Notes: generated from the letters alone by a model not told the origin. A stretch of 64,000 nt of DNA from Liolophura sinensis (GCF_032854445.1 NC_088296.1:26221448-26285447), one strand, 5' to 3'. Numbered from the stretch's first letter, positions 24,801-35,815 are shown. A program made the numbers and translations.

Positions 24801-27800
24801 GTTGTGGGGAAGGCTAAACAACATAGGAAAAGGTTACCCAGGGGATTTTCTAGTGTTGTAGGGAGGCTAAACAACAGAGGGAAAGGTTACCCAGGGGATT
24901 TCTAGTGTTGTAGGAAGGCTAAACAACAGAGGGAAAGGCTACTCAGGGGATTTCTAGTGTTGTAGGGAAGGCTAAAGAACATAGGGAAAGGTTACCCAGG
25001 GAATGTCGAGTGTTGTGGGGAAGGCTAAACAACAGAGGGAAAGGTTACCCAGGGATTGTCGAGTGTTGTGGGGAAGGCTAAACAACAGAGGGGGGAAAGG
25101 TTCCTCAGGGAATATCGAGTGTTGTGGGGAAGGCTAAACAACAGAGGGAAAGGTTACTCAGGGAATGTCGAGTGTTGTAGGGAAGACTAAACAAACGAAA
25201 GGAAACGCTACACAGGGAATGTCGAGTGTTGTAGGGAAGACTAAACATACGAAGGGAAAGGCTACACAGGGAATTTCCAGTGCTGTGAAATAAACAGAGG
25301 GAATGATATTGAGAAAACCTCCAGCGTTGTAGGGATTGTTAAACACACAAAGGGAAAGGTTACTCAGGAAATGTCTAATATTGAAGGGAAGGCGAAACAA
25401 ACCGAGGGAAAGGTTACTTAGCAAATGTTCAGTGTTGGACTCAAGGCTAAACAACAGAGGGAAAGGTTACTCAGGGAATGTCGAGTGTTGTGGGGAAGGC
25501 TAAACAACAGAGGGAAAGGCTAGTCAGGGGATTTCTAGTGTTGTGGGGAAGGCTAAACAACATAGGGAAAGGTTACCCAGGGAATGTCGAATGTTGTGGG
25601 GAAGGCTAAACAACATAGGGAAAGGTTACCCAGGGGATTTCTAGTGTTGTAGGGAAGGCTAAACAACAGAGGGAAAGGTTACCCAGGGGATTTCTAGTGT
25701 TGTAGGGAAGGCTAAACAACAGAGGGATAGGTTACTCAGGGGATTTCTAGTGTTGTAGGGAAGGCTAAACAACAGAGGGAAAGGCTAGTCAGGGGATTTC
25801 TAGTGTTGTGGGGAAGGCTAAACAACATAGGAAAAGGTTACTCAGGGAATGTCGAATGTTGTGGGGAAGGCTAAACAACATAGGGATAGGTTACCCAGGG
25901 GATTTCTAGTGTTGTAGGGAAGGCTAAACAACAGAGGGAAGGGTTACCCAGGGGATTTCTAGTGTTGTAGGGAAGGCTAAACAACAGAGGGATAGGTTAC
26001 CCAGGGGATTTCTAGTGTTGTAGGGAAGGCTAAACAACAGAGGGAAAGGCTACTCAGGGGATTTCTAGTGTTGTAGGGAAGGCTAAAGAACATAGGGAAA
26101 GGTTACCCAGGGAATGTCGAGTGTTGTGGGGAAGGCTAAACAACAGAGGGAAAGGCTAGTCAGGGGATCTCTAGTTTTGTGGGGAAGGCTAAACAACATA
26201 GGGAAAGGTTACCCAGGGAATGTCGAATGTTGTGAGGAAGGCTAAACAACATAGGGAAAGGTTACCCAGGGGATTTCTAGTGTTGTAGGGAAGGCTAAAC
26301 AACAGAGGGAAAGGTTACCCAGGGGATTTCTAGTGTTGTAGGGAAGGCTAAACAACAGAGGGATAGGTTACCCAGGGGATTTCTAGTGTTGTAGGGAAGG
26401 CTAAACAACAGAGGGAAAGGCTACTCAGGGGATTTCTAGTGTTGTAGGGAAGGCTAAAGAACATAGGGAAAGGTTACCCAGGGAATGTCGAGTGTTGTGG
26501 GGAAGGCTAAACAACAGAGGGAAAGGTTACCCAGGGAATGTCGAGTGTTGTGGGGAAGGCTAAACAACAGAGGGAAAGGTTACTCAGGGAATATCGAGTG
26601 TTGTGGGGAAGGTTAAACAACAGAGGGAAAGGTTACTCAGGGAATGTCGAGTGTTGTAGGGAAGACTAAACAAACGAAGGGAAAGGTTACTCAGGGAATG
26701 TCGAGTGTTGTAGGGAAGACTAAACATACGAAGGGAAAGGCTACACAGGGAATTTCCAGTGCTGTGAAATAAACAGAGGGAATGATATTGAGAAAACCTC
26801 CAGCGTTGTAGGGATTGTTAAACACACAAAGGGAAAGGTTACTCAGGAAATGTCTAATATTGAAGGGAAGGCGAAACAAACCGAGGGAAAGGTTACTTAG
26901 CAAATGTTCAGTGTTGTAGGCAAGGCTAAACAACAGAGGGAAAGGTTACTCAGGGAATGTCGAGTGTTGTGGGGAAGGCTAAACAACAGAGGGAAAGGCT
27001 AGTCAGGGGATTTCTAGTGTTGTGGGGAAGGCTAAACAACATAGGGAAAGGTTACCCAGGGAATGTCGAATGTTGTGGGGAAGGCTAAACAACATAGGGA
27101 AAGGTTACCCAGGGGATTTCTAGTGTTGTAGGGAAGGCTAAACAACAGAGGGAAAGGTTACCCAGGGGATTTCTAGTGTTGTAGGGAAGGCTAAACAACA
27201 GAGGGATAGGTTACTCAGGGGATTTCTAGTGTTGTAGGGAAGGCTAAACAACAGAGGGAAAGGCTAGTCAGGGGATTTCTAGTGTTGTGGGGAAGGCTAA
27301 ACAACATAGGGAAAGGTTACCCAGGGAATGTCGAATGTTGTGGGGAAGGCTAAACAACATAGGGATAGGTTACCCAGGGGATTTCTAGCGTTGTAGGGAA
27401 GGCTAAACAACAGAGGGAAAGGTTACCCAGGGGATTTCTAGTGTTGTAGGGAAGGCTAAACAACAGAGGGATAGGTTACCCAGGGGATTTCTAGTGTTGT
27501 AGGGAAGGCTAAACAACAGAGGGAAAGGCTACTCAGGGGATTTCTAGTGTTGTAGGGAAGGCTAAAGAACATAGGGAAAGGTTACCCAGGGAATGTCGAG
27601 TGTTGTGGGGAAGGCTAAACAACAGAGGGAAAGGTTACCCAGGGAATGTCGAGTGTTGTGGGGAAGGCTAAACAACAGAGGGAAAGGTTACCCAGGGAAT
27701 GTCGAGTGTTGTGGGGAAGGCTAAACAACAGAGGGAAAGGCTAGTCAGGGGATTTCTAGTGTTGTGGGGAAGGCTAAACAACATAGGGAAAGGTTACCCA

Positions 27801-28385
27801 GGGAATGTCGAATGTTGTGGGGAAGGCTAAACAAACAGAGGGAAAGGTTACTCAGGGAATTTCTAGTGTGATAGGGAAGGCTAAACACACAGAGGGAAAG
27901 GTTACACAGGGAATTTCTAGTGTTGTAGGGAAGGCTAAACAAACAGAGGGAAAGGTTACTCAGGGAATTTCTAGTGTGATAGGGAAGAATAAACAAACAG
28001 AGTGAAAGGTTACCCAGGGAATTTCTAGTGTTGTAGGGAAGGCTAAACAAACAGAGGGAAAGGTTACTCAGGGAATTTCTAGTGTGATAGGGAAGGCTGC
28101 ACACAGACGGAAAAGTTACTAGTGTTATAGGGAAGGCTAAACAAACAGAGGGAAAGGTTACTCAGGGAATTTCAAGTGTTACAGGGAAGACTAAATAAAT
28201 ATAGGGAAAAGTTACTGGGGAAACTTTTAATGTTGTAAAAAGTTCTAAACAGAAGCAGGAAGGTTTTACTGGGGAAACTTCAAATGCTGTAGGGAATGCC
28301 AAACACAAAATGGGAGTGTTGTAGCGGATACTAAACAAATAGAGAGAAAAAGTTACTGATGAAACTTCCAGTGTTGTAAGGACAA
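18885..28385. repeat. 53/54-bp satellite array, about 9.5 kb, with higher-order structure
   Basis: Roughly 179 monomers sharing GTTGTAGGGAAGGCTAAACA. Most interior monomers are 53 bp (AAACAACAGAGGG). Those in a divergent cassette and at the right edge (27825-28160) are 54 bp (AAACAAACAGAGGG). The cassette, about 297 bp and marked by GAAATAAACAGAGGGAATGA, recurs seven times, starting near 19671, 20779, 21887, 22677, 24154, 25158 and 26637. Intervals of 1108, 1108, 790, about 1477, 1004 and 1479 bp differ by near multiples of 53. Interior copies are almost identical, while the 28100-28385 edge is decayed. The 98-codon minus frames in each cassette arise because its 54-bp monomers preserve frame; they are not genes. 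Confidence 0.97.
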
Positions 28386-28569
28386 ACAGAGGGGACATAT
28401 ATGGGGAAAGGAGAAAACTCCAGAAAATTCCAGGAATGCATGAACTGATTAATACATTTTAAAGGCCCAATAAATTAACTTAACTCCATTTTTTTACCAA
28501 ATTCGTCATAAGCCATGGTGATAGGGTATGCCTAAGAAGCTACCCTTTAACATTTACATGCGCAGTTTG

Positions 28570-28842
28570 AATCAAATCTTATTTATTTATTTAGTGGGTG
28601 TTTTACGCCGTACTCAAGAATATTTCACGTATACGACGGCGGTCAGCATTATGGTGAGAAGAAACCGGGCAGAGCCCGGGGAAACCCACGACCATCTACA
28701 GGTTGCTGGAAGACCTTCTCACGTACGGCCGGAGTGGAAGCCAGCATGAGCTGGACTTGAACTTTCATTGGTGAGAAGTTCTTGGGTCATTACGCTGCAG
28801 TAGCGCGCTAACCAACTGAGCCACGGAGGCCCCCAATCAAAT
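28570..28842 (-). mobile_element. SINE family A, full length with 8-bp target-site duplication
   Basis: Best copy in the window. Minus strand head at the right with intact A box (TGGCTCAGTTGG) at about 28815-28826; the CGCTAACCAACTGAGCCACG complement is visible on the plus strand. The B-box region GTTCAAGTCCAGC reads on the minus strand. The 3' tail of TTTA repeats is at 28580. Direct repeats AATCAAAT flank it at 28570-28577 and 28835-28842. Confidence 0.9.
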
Positions 28843-28949
28843 TATAATCTAAGTAAAGGCTAGCCCAGCGATCTGTATCTTGGAACTGAAGCGTAAAGTT
28901 TAAAGATGTTTAAATGAGATATAATTGGTATTGTATGCGAATAATAACA

Positions 28950-29215
28950 CAGGACAATACTCTGAACAATACCTCGAACAATGCCCCTAGCAATATCTCG
29001 AACAATGCCCCGAGCAATGCCCTGAACAATGCCCCGAACAATACCCCGAACAATACCCCGAACAATACCCGGAACAATGTACAATACCCCGAACAATACC
29101 CTGAACAATGTACAATACCCTAAACAATACCCTGAACAATGTGCAATACCCTGAACAATGCCCCGAACAATGTCCCAAACAATAGCCCCGAACAATGCCC
29201 CGAAGAACGGCCAGA
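28950..29215. repeat. 12-bp minisatellite
   Basis: Units of the form AATACCCCGAAC / AATGCCCTGAAC, with occasional inserted AATGTAC. The four-codon period gives a spurious minus frame rich in GIVRGIVR. Confidence 0.93.
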
Positions 29216-29381
29216 AATGGTTAAAAAATGGCCCAACGTTGAGAACAGTCGCAAAAATCCTAGCATAGTTGACGGCTTTTTTCGGGGGTTTTAAAAGCAC
29301 AAATCACCTTTGGAGCCAATTGGAACCTTCAGTGTGGACGCCCTGGACAGTTCCTCGTCACTCAGTCCTGCAGTGGGGAAT

Positions 29382-29545
29382 AAGAATATAAACATTTACA
29401 GGAGGAGGGACATAGAAATACACGTGTACAATCTGTTGATCGGTCGGATCTGAATCTGAGCATGAGAATATAAACATTTACAGGAGGAGGGACATAGAAA
29501 TACACGTGTACAATCTGTTGATCGGTCGGATCTGAATCTGAGCAT
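29382..29545. repeat. 82-bp tandem duplication plus diverged third copy
   Basis: Two essentially identical 82-bp units containing ACATTTACAGGAGGAGGGAC, followed by a partial diverged third copy from about 29546 to 29605. Confidence 0.9.
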
Positions 29546-29813
29546 GAGAATATAATCATTTATAAAAGGCGCTACATAGTATTACAAATGTACAATCTGT
29601 TCATTGCTGAGTTCTGCAGCTGGGAAGTAAACATTAAGAGCACAATATCATTAAGAAGTTGGCTGAATGATAAACTTAACTTCATAAACTTGAACAAGAA
29701 TAAAAAACGGTGGTTCTTAATTTATAAATTTGGCCTCTGCTCACAAATGCAAGCATCATTATCGAGATGTTGTTACGCTAAGTAATTGCTCTTGTTCCTG
29801 TTTAATTTTTCAG

Positions 29814-29982
29814 TCCAGTTATCGCTGTGAATTCTTACCGCCCTTCAGCAGACTTGGAGTATTACGTGTTACCTGAGGGACTAGAGATTCGTTTGTCCGT
29901 TCTCGCCATACCAGCTCTGAGATACGGCACATCCAAGGAACCTGTGGTATCCAAGAACATGACACCAACATCCAGTGTCTAG
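29814..29982 (+). CDS. candidate terminal exon of an unknown gene, stop TAG at 29980-29982
   Basis: Seen: a strong acceptor (CCTGTTTAATTTTTCAG), one base completing a split codon, then 55 sense codons and TAG. The peptide contains SYRPSADLEYYVLPEGLEIR and LSVLAIPALRYGTSKEPVVS. The composition is protein-like and GC is higher than in the flanks. There is no ATG near its start, as expected for a last exon. Upstream exons were not identified; the preceding 16 kb is mostly satellite, so any intron would be large. The family is not recognised. Confidence 0.42.
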
Positions 29983-30329
29983 GACATGACCAGTGTGAGA
30001 TTCTACATGATTGTGCACGTATCTATTTACCGAAACAGATTTATTTGTTCTTTTCCTCTGTAGGATGAGTTGTCAACTGTTGGCCTTGAATATACATGTA
30101 CTTGTCTTTCCCGTTGCAGGTACTGCTGTTTACAGGATATTGTTTATGACACGTAATGAAGTCATTTTACACCAGTAAAATCGAATAATCAGAAATTAAC
30201 ATGATTTCTGTTTATTTAAGTATAATCGGCGGGAAAAAACAACAGGTGTTTGTTTAACGTGGATGGAGAATTAGTGTGCTTGCCTTGATTTGGGGATATT
30301 ATGGGTGGAAAACAATGCATTGGTTTTGT
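29983..30329. other. 3' flank of the candidate exon
   Basis: Two further acceptor-like sites (CCTCTGTAG near 30063, CCCGTTGCAG near 30119) lie here and bracket a 56-bp open stretch; I cannot decide whether they are used. Otherwise nothing. Confidence 0.3.
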
Positions 30330-31022
30330 GTGTACTGTAACATGCCATATGTGATACTGTAGCCTGTGATATTCGATACTGTAGCATGCCATGTGTAGTA
30401 TTGCAGCTTTCTATGTGTGATACTGTAGCGTGGTAAGTGTGTACTGTAACATGCTATGTGTTGCACTGTAGCATGTTATGTGTGATACTGTAGCATGCTT
30501 TGAGTGCTACTCTAACATATTATGTCTGATATTGTAACATGTTATGTGTGATGCTGTAGCATGCGATGTGTGATACTGTAGCATGCCTTGTGTGATACTG
30601 CACCATGCTTTGTGTGATAGTGTTGCCTGTTATGCGTGTACTGTAGCACGGTATGTGTGATACTGTAGCCTGTTATCTGTGTACTGTAGCATGATTTGTG
30701 TGCTACTGTAACATGCTATGTCTGATACTGTAACATGCTGTGTGATACTGTAGCGTGGTATGTGTCTACTGTAACATGCTATGTGTGACATTGTAGCATG
30801 TTATGTGTGATACCGTAGCATGCTTTGTGTGATGCTGTAGCATGCGATGTGTGCTACTCTAACATGCTATGTCTGATACTGTAGCATGTTCTGTGTGATA
30901 CTGTAGCATGCTATGCGTGATACTATAGCCTCTTATGTGTGATACTGTAACATGCTATGTGTGATACTGTAGCTTGCCGTGTGTGATACTGCAGCATGCT
31001 ATGTGTGACACTGTAGCATGTT
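30330..31022. repeat. 22-bp minisatellite, about 31 copies
   Basis: Units contain GATACTGTAGCATGCTATGT with many point variants and some 20- or 21-bp units. A GCATGC core palindrome is present in many copies. Confidence 0.93.
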
Positions 31023-31506
31023 CCTATTGACAAACACTTAAAAGTGCTCATCACAAGAAGATTGTGAATTTCTAATTTGAGCTTTTAAGAGATAACCTCA
31101 GTTTGTGTAGTAACAGTCTAACAACTGAAATTCTCATACCCACACATGTGCGACGCTAAACTTAACGATTGGTTCCCATTAACTCAATACAGACAGGAAA
31201 CTGGTACTTACTGTGAGAGCGGCCGACAGGAAGGCGGACTCGCGATCTCAACATAGAACCTGTCATAAACATGGCATTTCACTCTGTACGTTGGAAATAC
31301 TACTAAAGCTTTAATAACAAGATCTAATACAAATTAACATGTTTTCTGTTCAATTAAAATAAAATATTTCGTTTAATTTTTGTAATTGTTGCCCTTATTT
31401 TTCAATGAACAGAATGATTGTATTGTGCATCTGGGTAACGACTGCCATGGATTAAATAGAATTACACCAGTTGCCAAATTTTATTTATAACAGTTAAAGC
31501 GGTTTA
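31023..31506. other. unique sequence, nothing seen
   Basis: AT-rich; no exon or repeat could be supported. Confidence 0.4.
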
Positions 31507-31624
31507 CAATGGCTTACATTACACGTACATGCACCCTAATGATTCCTTCGTCGTCATATGACTGAAAAATTGTTGAGAACGACGTTAAACCCCAAGCACT
31601 CACTCACTCACTCAATGGCTTACA
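31507..31624 (+). mobile_element. SINE family B, 5'-truncated, with 12-bp target-site duplication
   Basis: Only the last 94 bp of the SINE B body is present (31519-31612, GCACCCTAATGATTCCTTCG to the CACT tail). It is bounded by perfect direct repeats CAATGGCTTACA at 31507-31518 and 31613-31624. Loss of the head together with an intact duplication indicates truncation at insertion, as in LINE-driven retrotransposition. Confidence 0.9.
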
Positions 31625-31790
31625 ACAGATTAGAATTAAGATTTTCACTTGAGTTTCGAATCCTGTAAAATTATCCTATACATATCCATCGGTGTGGTAA
31701 GCCATTATTGCATCTTGGTTGATGGCTGGTATACGAATGCCTGTTTCGAAGACATAGATTCTACCGTTAACATTTTCTGCTAGCCAAAGA

Positions 31791-31798
31791 TGGAAATA

Positions 31799-31897
<99 letters not shown>

Positions 31898-31923
31898 TAT
31901 ATTAAATATATTAAATATTTCCA
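31791..31923. repeat. (TA)n tract inside a large inverted repeat
   Basis: About 45 TA units flanked by arms TGGAAATATTTAATATA and its reverse complement TATATTAAATATTTCCA. The whole block could fold into one long hairpin or extrude as a cruciform. Its right arm joins directly to the first monomer of the 81-bp satellite. Confidence 0.9.
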
Positions 31924-31987
31924 TTACAAAACAGTGCTGAACAGCTCGGAATGTTATGACGTAAACACTTTATCCGTCAGAGCCGTG

Positions 31988-32078
<91 letters not shown>

Positions 32079-33475
32079 GTATAACATAAAACAACAGTGG
32101 TGAACCGTGTATGTATACGTATAACATAAAACAACAGTGGCGAACAGCTTGGAATGTGATGCTTAAACACTTTATCCGTCAGAGCCATGTATTCGTACAT
32201 ATAACATTACAAAACCGTGTTGAACAGCTCAGAATGTGATGACGTAAACACTTTATCCGTCAGAGCCATGTATGTGTAGCCTACATATAACATTTCAAAA
32301 CAGTGCTGAACAGCTGGGAATGTGATGACGTAAACACTTTATCCGTCAGAGTCGTGTTTGTCTACATGTAACATTACGCAACAGTGCTGAACAGCTCGGA
32401 ATGTGATAACGTAAACACTTTATCCGTCAGAGCCGTGTATGTGTACATATAACATTACAAAACAGTGCTGAACAGCTCGGAATGTTATGACGTAAACACT
32501 TTATCCGTCAGAGCCGTGTATGTATACGTATAACATAAAACAACAGTGGCGAACAGCTTGGAATGTGATGCTTAAACACTTTATCCGTCAGAGCCATGTA
32601 TGCGTACATATAACATTACAAAACCGTGTTGAACAGCTCAGAATGTGATGACGTAAACACTTTATCCGTCAGAGCCATGTATGTGTAGCCTACATATAAC
32701 ATTTCAAAACAGTGCTGAACAGCTGGGAATGTGATGACGTAAACACTTTATCCGTCAGAGTCGTGTTTGTCTACATGTAACATTACGCAACAGTGCTGAA
32801 CAGCTCGGAATGTGATAACGTAAACACTTTATCCGTCAGAGCCGTGTATGTGTACATATAACATTACAAAACAGTGCTGAACAGCTCGGAATGTTATGAC
32901 GTAAACACTTTATCCGTCAGAGCCGTGTATGTGTACATATAACATTACAAAACAGTGCTGAACAGCTCGGAATGTGATGCTTAAACACTTTATCCGTCAG
33001 AGCCATGTATGCGTACATATAACATTACAAAGCAGTGTTGAACAGCTCAGAATGTGATGACGTAAACACTTTATCCGTCAGAGCCATGTATGTGTAGCCT
33101 ACATATAACATTTCAAAACAGTGCTGAACAGCTGGGAATGTGATGACGTAAACACTTTATCCGTCAGAGTCGTGTTTGTCTACATGTAACATTACGCAAC
33201 AGTGCTGAACAGCTCGGAATGTGATAACGTAAACACTTTATCCGTCAGAGCCGTGTATTCGTACATATAACATTACAAAACAGTGCTGAACAGCTCGGAA
33301 TGTTATGACGTAAACACTTTATCCGTCAGAGCCGTGTATGTGTACATATAACATTACAAAACAGTGCTGAACAGCTGGGAATGTGATGACGTAAACACTT
33401 TATCCGTCAGAGCCGTGTATGTGTACACATAACATTACAAAACAGTGCTGAACAGCTCGGAATGTGATGACATAA
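31924..33475. repeat. 81-bp satellite with 409-bp higher-order repeat
   Basis: About 18 monomers containing AAACACTTTATCCGTCAGAG and ACAGTGCTGAACAGCT. A marker monomer starting CATTTCAAAACAGTG recurs at 32291, 32700 and 33109, a period of 409 bp or five monomers. A (TA)n tract interrupts one monomer at 31994-32077. Confidence 0.95.
31994..32077. repeat. (TA)n microsatellite expanded within a satellite monomer
   Basis: About 40 TA units sit exactly between GCCGTGTATGTG and CGTATAACATAAAAC, the position where other monomers have TACATATAACATTAC. This suggests local expansion of the monomer's own TATA stretch. Confidence 0.9.
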
Positions 33476-33505
33476 ACATTGTATTAGTTGAAAGCCGTAG
33501 CTTAC

Positions 33506-33558
33506 CGTTACAAATTGAAGCTAAATCAGCTAGAGCCAGGTCAACTTCCTGTTGTTGC
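33506..33558 (-). CDS. possible 53-bp microexon
   Basis: On the minus strand a pyrimidine-rich acceptor (TTTGTTTGTTTTGGCAG) is followed by 53 bp and a donor GTAAGC. The one open frame reads QQQEVDLALADLASICN with a split codon at each end. The signals are good but so short an exon cannot be confirmed, and no neighbouring exon was found. Confidence 0.2.
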
Positions 33559-33934
33559 CTGCCAAAACAAACAAACAGTTTAAACAAATGAGTGCGAAAG
33601 CAGAAATAGAAGAATTCATAATTTTTCAGCGGGAGTATCAAGCTGTAGTTTTACATATGACACAGATAACTACCAGCTACCGTGCGCCTCAGCATGGCCA
33701 GTAAGTATACACCGGATTTTTGAGTTTTACATGTGATAATGAATTATTATAGCTGCACGTTATTTTGCCACTGTTGCATTCAGGTGGCAAACAGGCAGGT
33801 TTGTTATCACAGTGTTTTACCATAATGTGTTATCACAGTGTGTTATAAGTTGATCTGATCATCAAAGACAGAAGGTTATTCAGCCAAATTTCCGCTTTGG
33901 TATGTTAATAAATCTTTTACATGCACATCAAATA
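33559..33934. other. unique sequence, nothing firm
   Basis: A plus-strand GTAAGT at about 33700 follows a short open run, but no supported exon. Confidence 0.35.
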
Positions 33935-34284
33935 TATATGTATGTATAAATATCCCTAGCTTTCCTTTGATGCCGACGTATGTATAAATATCCCTAGCTA
34001 ACCTTTGATGTCGATGTATGTACAAATATCCCTAGCTAACCTTTGATGTCGATGTATGTATAAATATCCCTAGCTAACCTTTGATGCCGATGTATGTATA
34101 AATATCCCTAGCTAACCTTTGATGGCGATGTATGTATAAATATCCCTAGCTAACCCTTGATGCCGATGTATGTATAAATATCCCTAGGTTTCCTTTGATG
34201 ATGATGTATGTATAAATATCCCTAGCTAACCTTTGATGCTGATGTATGTATAAATATCCCTCGCTAACCTTTGATGCCGATGTA

Positions 34285-35815
34285 TGCTATCCAAAAGAAG
34301 AAACGCATAACCCGGTTTTTTGCGGAGGTGATGCAGTCTTTTCAATTATGCATAACTAAATAAGAATTGCTATTCTGCAAATGTTTTTTTACACAGATTA
34401 AGGAAGGGTCCATATCTAGACAACAAGGCCATCAACTTGAGGTAAGACACTCACAATGAGTCTCCCACTTGAGTGGAATGTCAGTATCTCTTGTGACCAC
34501 CACGGGCACGAATAACAGTTCTGACACGCCTTGTCATGGACTGGATGAGACGCTGGATAGAGGCCTGGGGAATGTTCTGCCACTCCTCCTGCAAACATGC
34601 AACTTGCTCTTGAAGTGTTTGGGGTTGAGGTTGACGTTGGCGTAGACGTCGATCAAGTTCATCCCACAGATGCTCATTTGGGTTAAGATCCGGGGAACGG
34701 GACTGCCAGGGTAGCACATTTACATTGTTTTCGGCGAGGAAGTCCCTTGTGACACGTGCCGTGTGCGGTCTGGCGTTGTCCTGCTGGAAGAACTCCCGCT
34801 GAACGTCAATGACAGGTAAGCGGTGTGGCTGCAGGATGGTGTCTCGGTAGCGTACGGCCGTAAGATTTCCGTGAACGTGGACAAGATTTGTTCGACCAGT
34901 ATACGATATTGCTGCCCACATCATCACACTCCCTCCACCAAATCTGTCCACTTGGCGTACGCAGTTAGGGGCATAACGTTCGTGAGCACGTCTGTAAACC
35001 CGGTTTCTACCATTACGTCTCTGCAATAGGAATCTGGACTCATCACTGAAGCAAATGCGTCGCCAGTTGCGTAGATTCCATGCAGTCACGTTGTTACACC
35101 ATCGGAGGCGATTGGCGGGATGGTGAGAACGCAACACGATCCCAACATAGGGCCTCCTGGCTCTCAGTCCATGTTCCTTCAGCCTGTTCCGCACTGTCTG
35201 ACCTGATATCCTCCTCAGTCCCGGTATGCTGGCTGCTGTGCTTTCAGCTGTAGCACAACGGTCACGCAAATGGAGGACCCTTATGTAGCGATTGGGCTGC
35301 TGTAGTGACACGTGGTCGACCTGAACGCCGACGGTCATTTGTTGTCCCAGTATTGTTGTAGGGGGCAGCAAGCCGTGAAATCGTGCTCTGGCTGATGTGT
35401 AGACGCCTAGAAATGGACGATCGGGACTCTCCAGCTTGAAGTCTTCCAATGGCAATATTTCTTGTGACAGTGTCAAGAGGTGGCATGTTGAATCAGCTTG
35501 AAAACACCACTTGAAAGACGCCGATTTCCGGCCCGAAGTTGCGGGTTTATAGTCACACACTGCATGCTTTCCATGCGTAAGTTCGGCGTGTAAGACTGCA
35601 CGTGATGCAGTGTGGTGCTGTATTTCTTACTTCTTCCAAAAACGGCCTCCAAACCCAACATTTTCAACCAAGAAATGTTTTGAGGAATAAAAAGTGTGCT
35701 AACTGTGACTATTAACACTATTAAAACGCATTTTGCTCATGAAATGCAGACAAAATGTATTTATTTCATTTTAAAATAAAACAAAACACCTATGGGTTTC
35801 TGTTTTTGGATAGTA
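34285..35815 (-). mobile_element. Tc1/mariner DNA transposon, 1531 bp
   Basis: Terminal inverted repeats begin TGCTATCCAAAAGAAGAAAC at the left and TACTATCCAAAAACAGAAAC at the right (read inward). A TA dinucleotide target duplication lies on each side (34283-34284 and 35816-35817). It holds one transposase frame on the minus strand, broken by a frameshift. Both ends, the TA duplication and the enzyme type agree with the Tc1/mariner superfamily. Insertion was into an existing 38-bp minisatellite. Confidence 0.95.
34481..35486 (-). pseudogene. Tc1-type transposase with one frameshift
   Basis: From ATG at 35486 to TGA at 34481 there are 1006 nt, one more than a multiple of three, matching a protein of about 334 residues, the usual Tc1 size. 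The first frame carries the DNA-binding helix-turn-helix region (SRRLHISQSTISRL, then RRRSGRPRVTT). Near 35285-35300 homology moves to another frame, which continues RYIRVLHLRDR, the second binding domain (TVRNRLKEHGL) and the catalytic core: Asp in FSDESRF, Asp in FQQDNARPH, and Glu in DLNPNEHLWDE with 34 residues between the last two (DD34E). The catalytic triad is intact, so the frameshift appears to be the main lesion. The frame from 35560 covering the core reads through non-homologous sequence before it. Confidence 0.95.

Noticed and set aside
19671-26933. Recurrent 98-codon minus frame (MFSLAYNTEHLL type), suggesting a repeated gene
   Set aside because: It is the 54-bp cassette of the satellite read in frame; the same 18-residue period runs through it.
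18885-28385. G-quadruplex-forming satellite (repeated GGG runs)
   Set aside because: The GGG and GGGG runs are separated by loops of about 14-20 bases, longer than typical stable quadruplex loops, so I do not claim it.
28570-28842. tRNA-like A and B boxes, candidate tRNA gene
   Set aside because: They belong to a SINE head: a body and ATTT tail follow, target duplications flank it, and several related copies exist.
34481-35560. A single intact 359-residue transposase
   Set aside because: The N-terminal part of that frame is not transposase-like; the real N-terminus lies in another frame from 35486, so the gene carries a frameshift.
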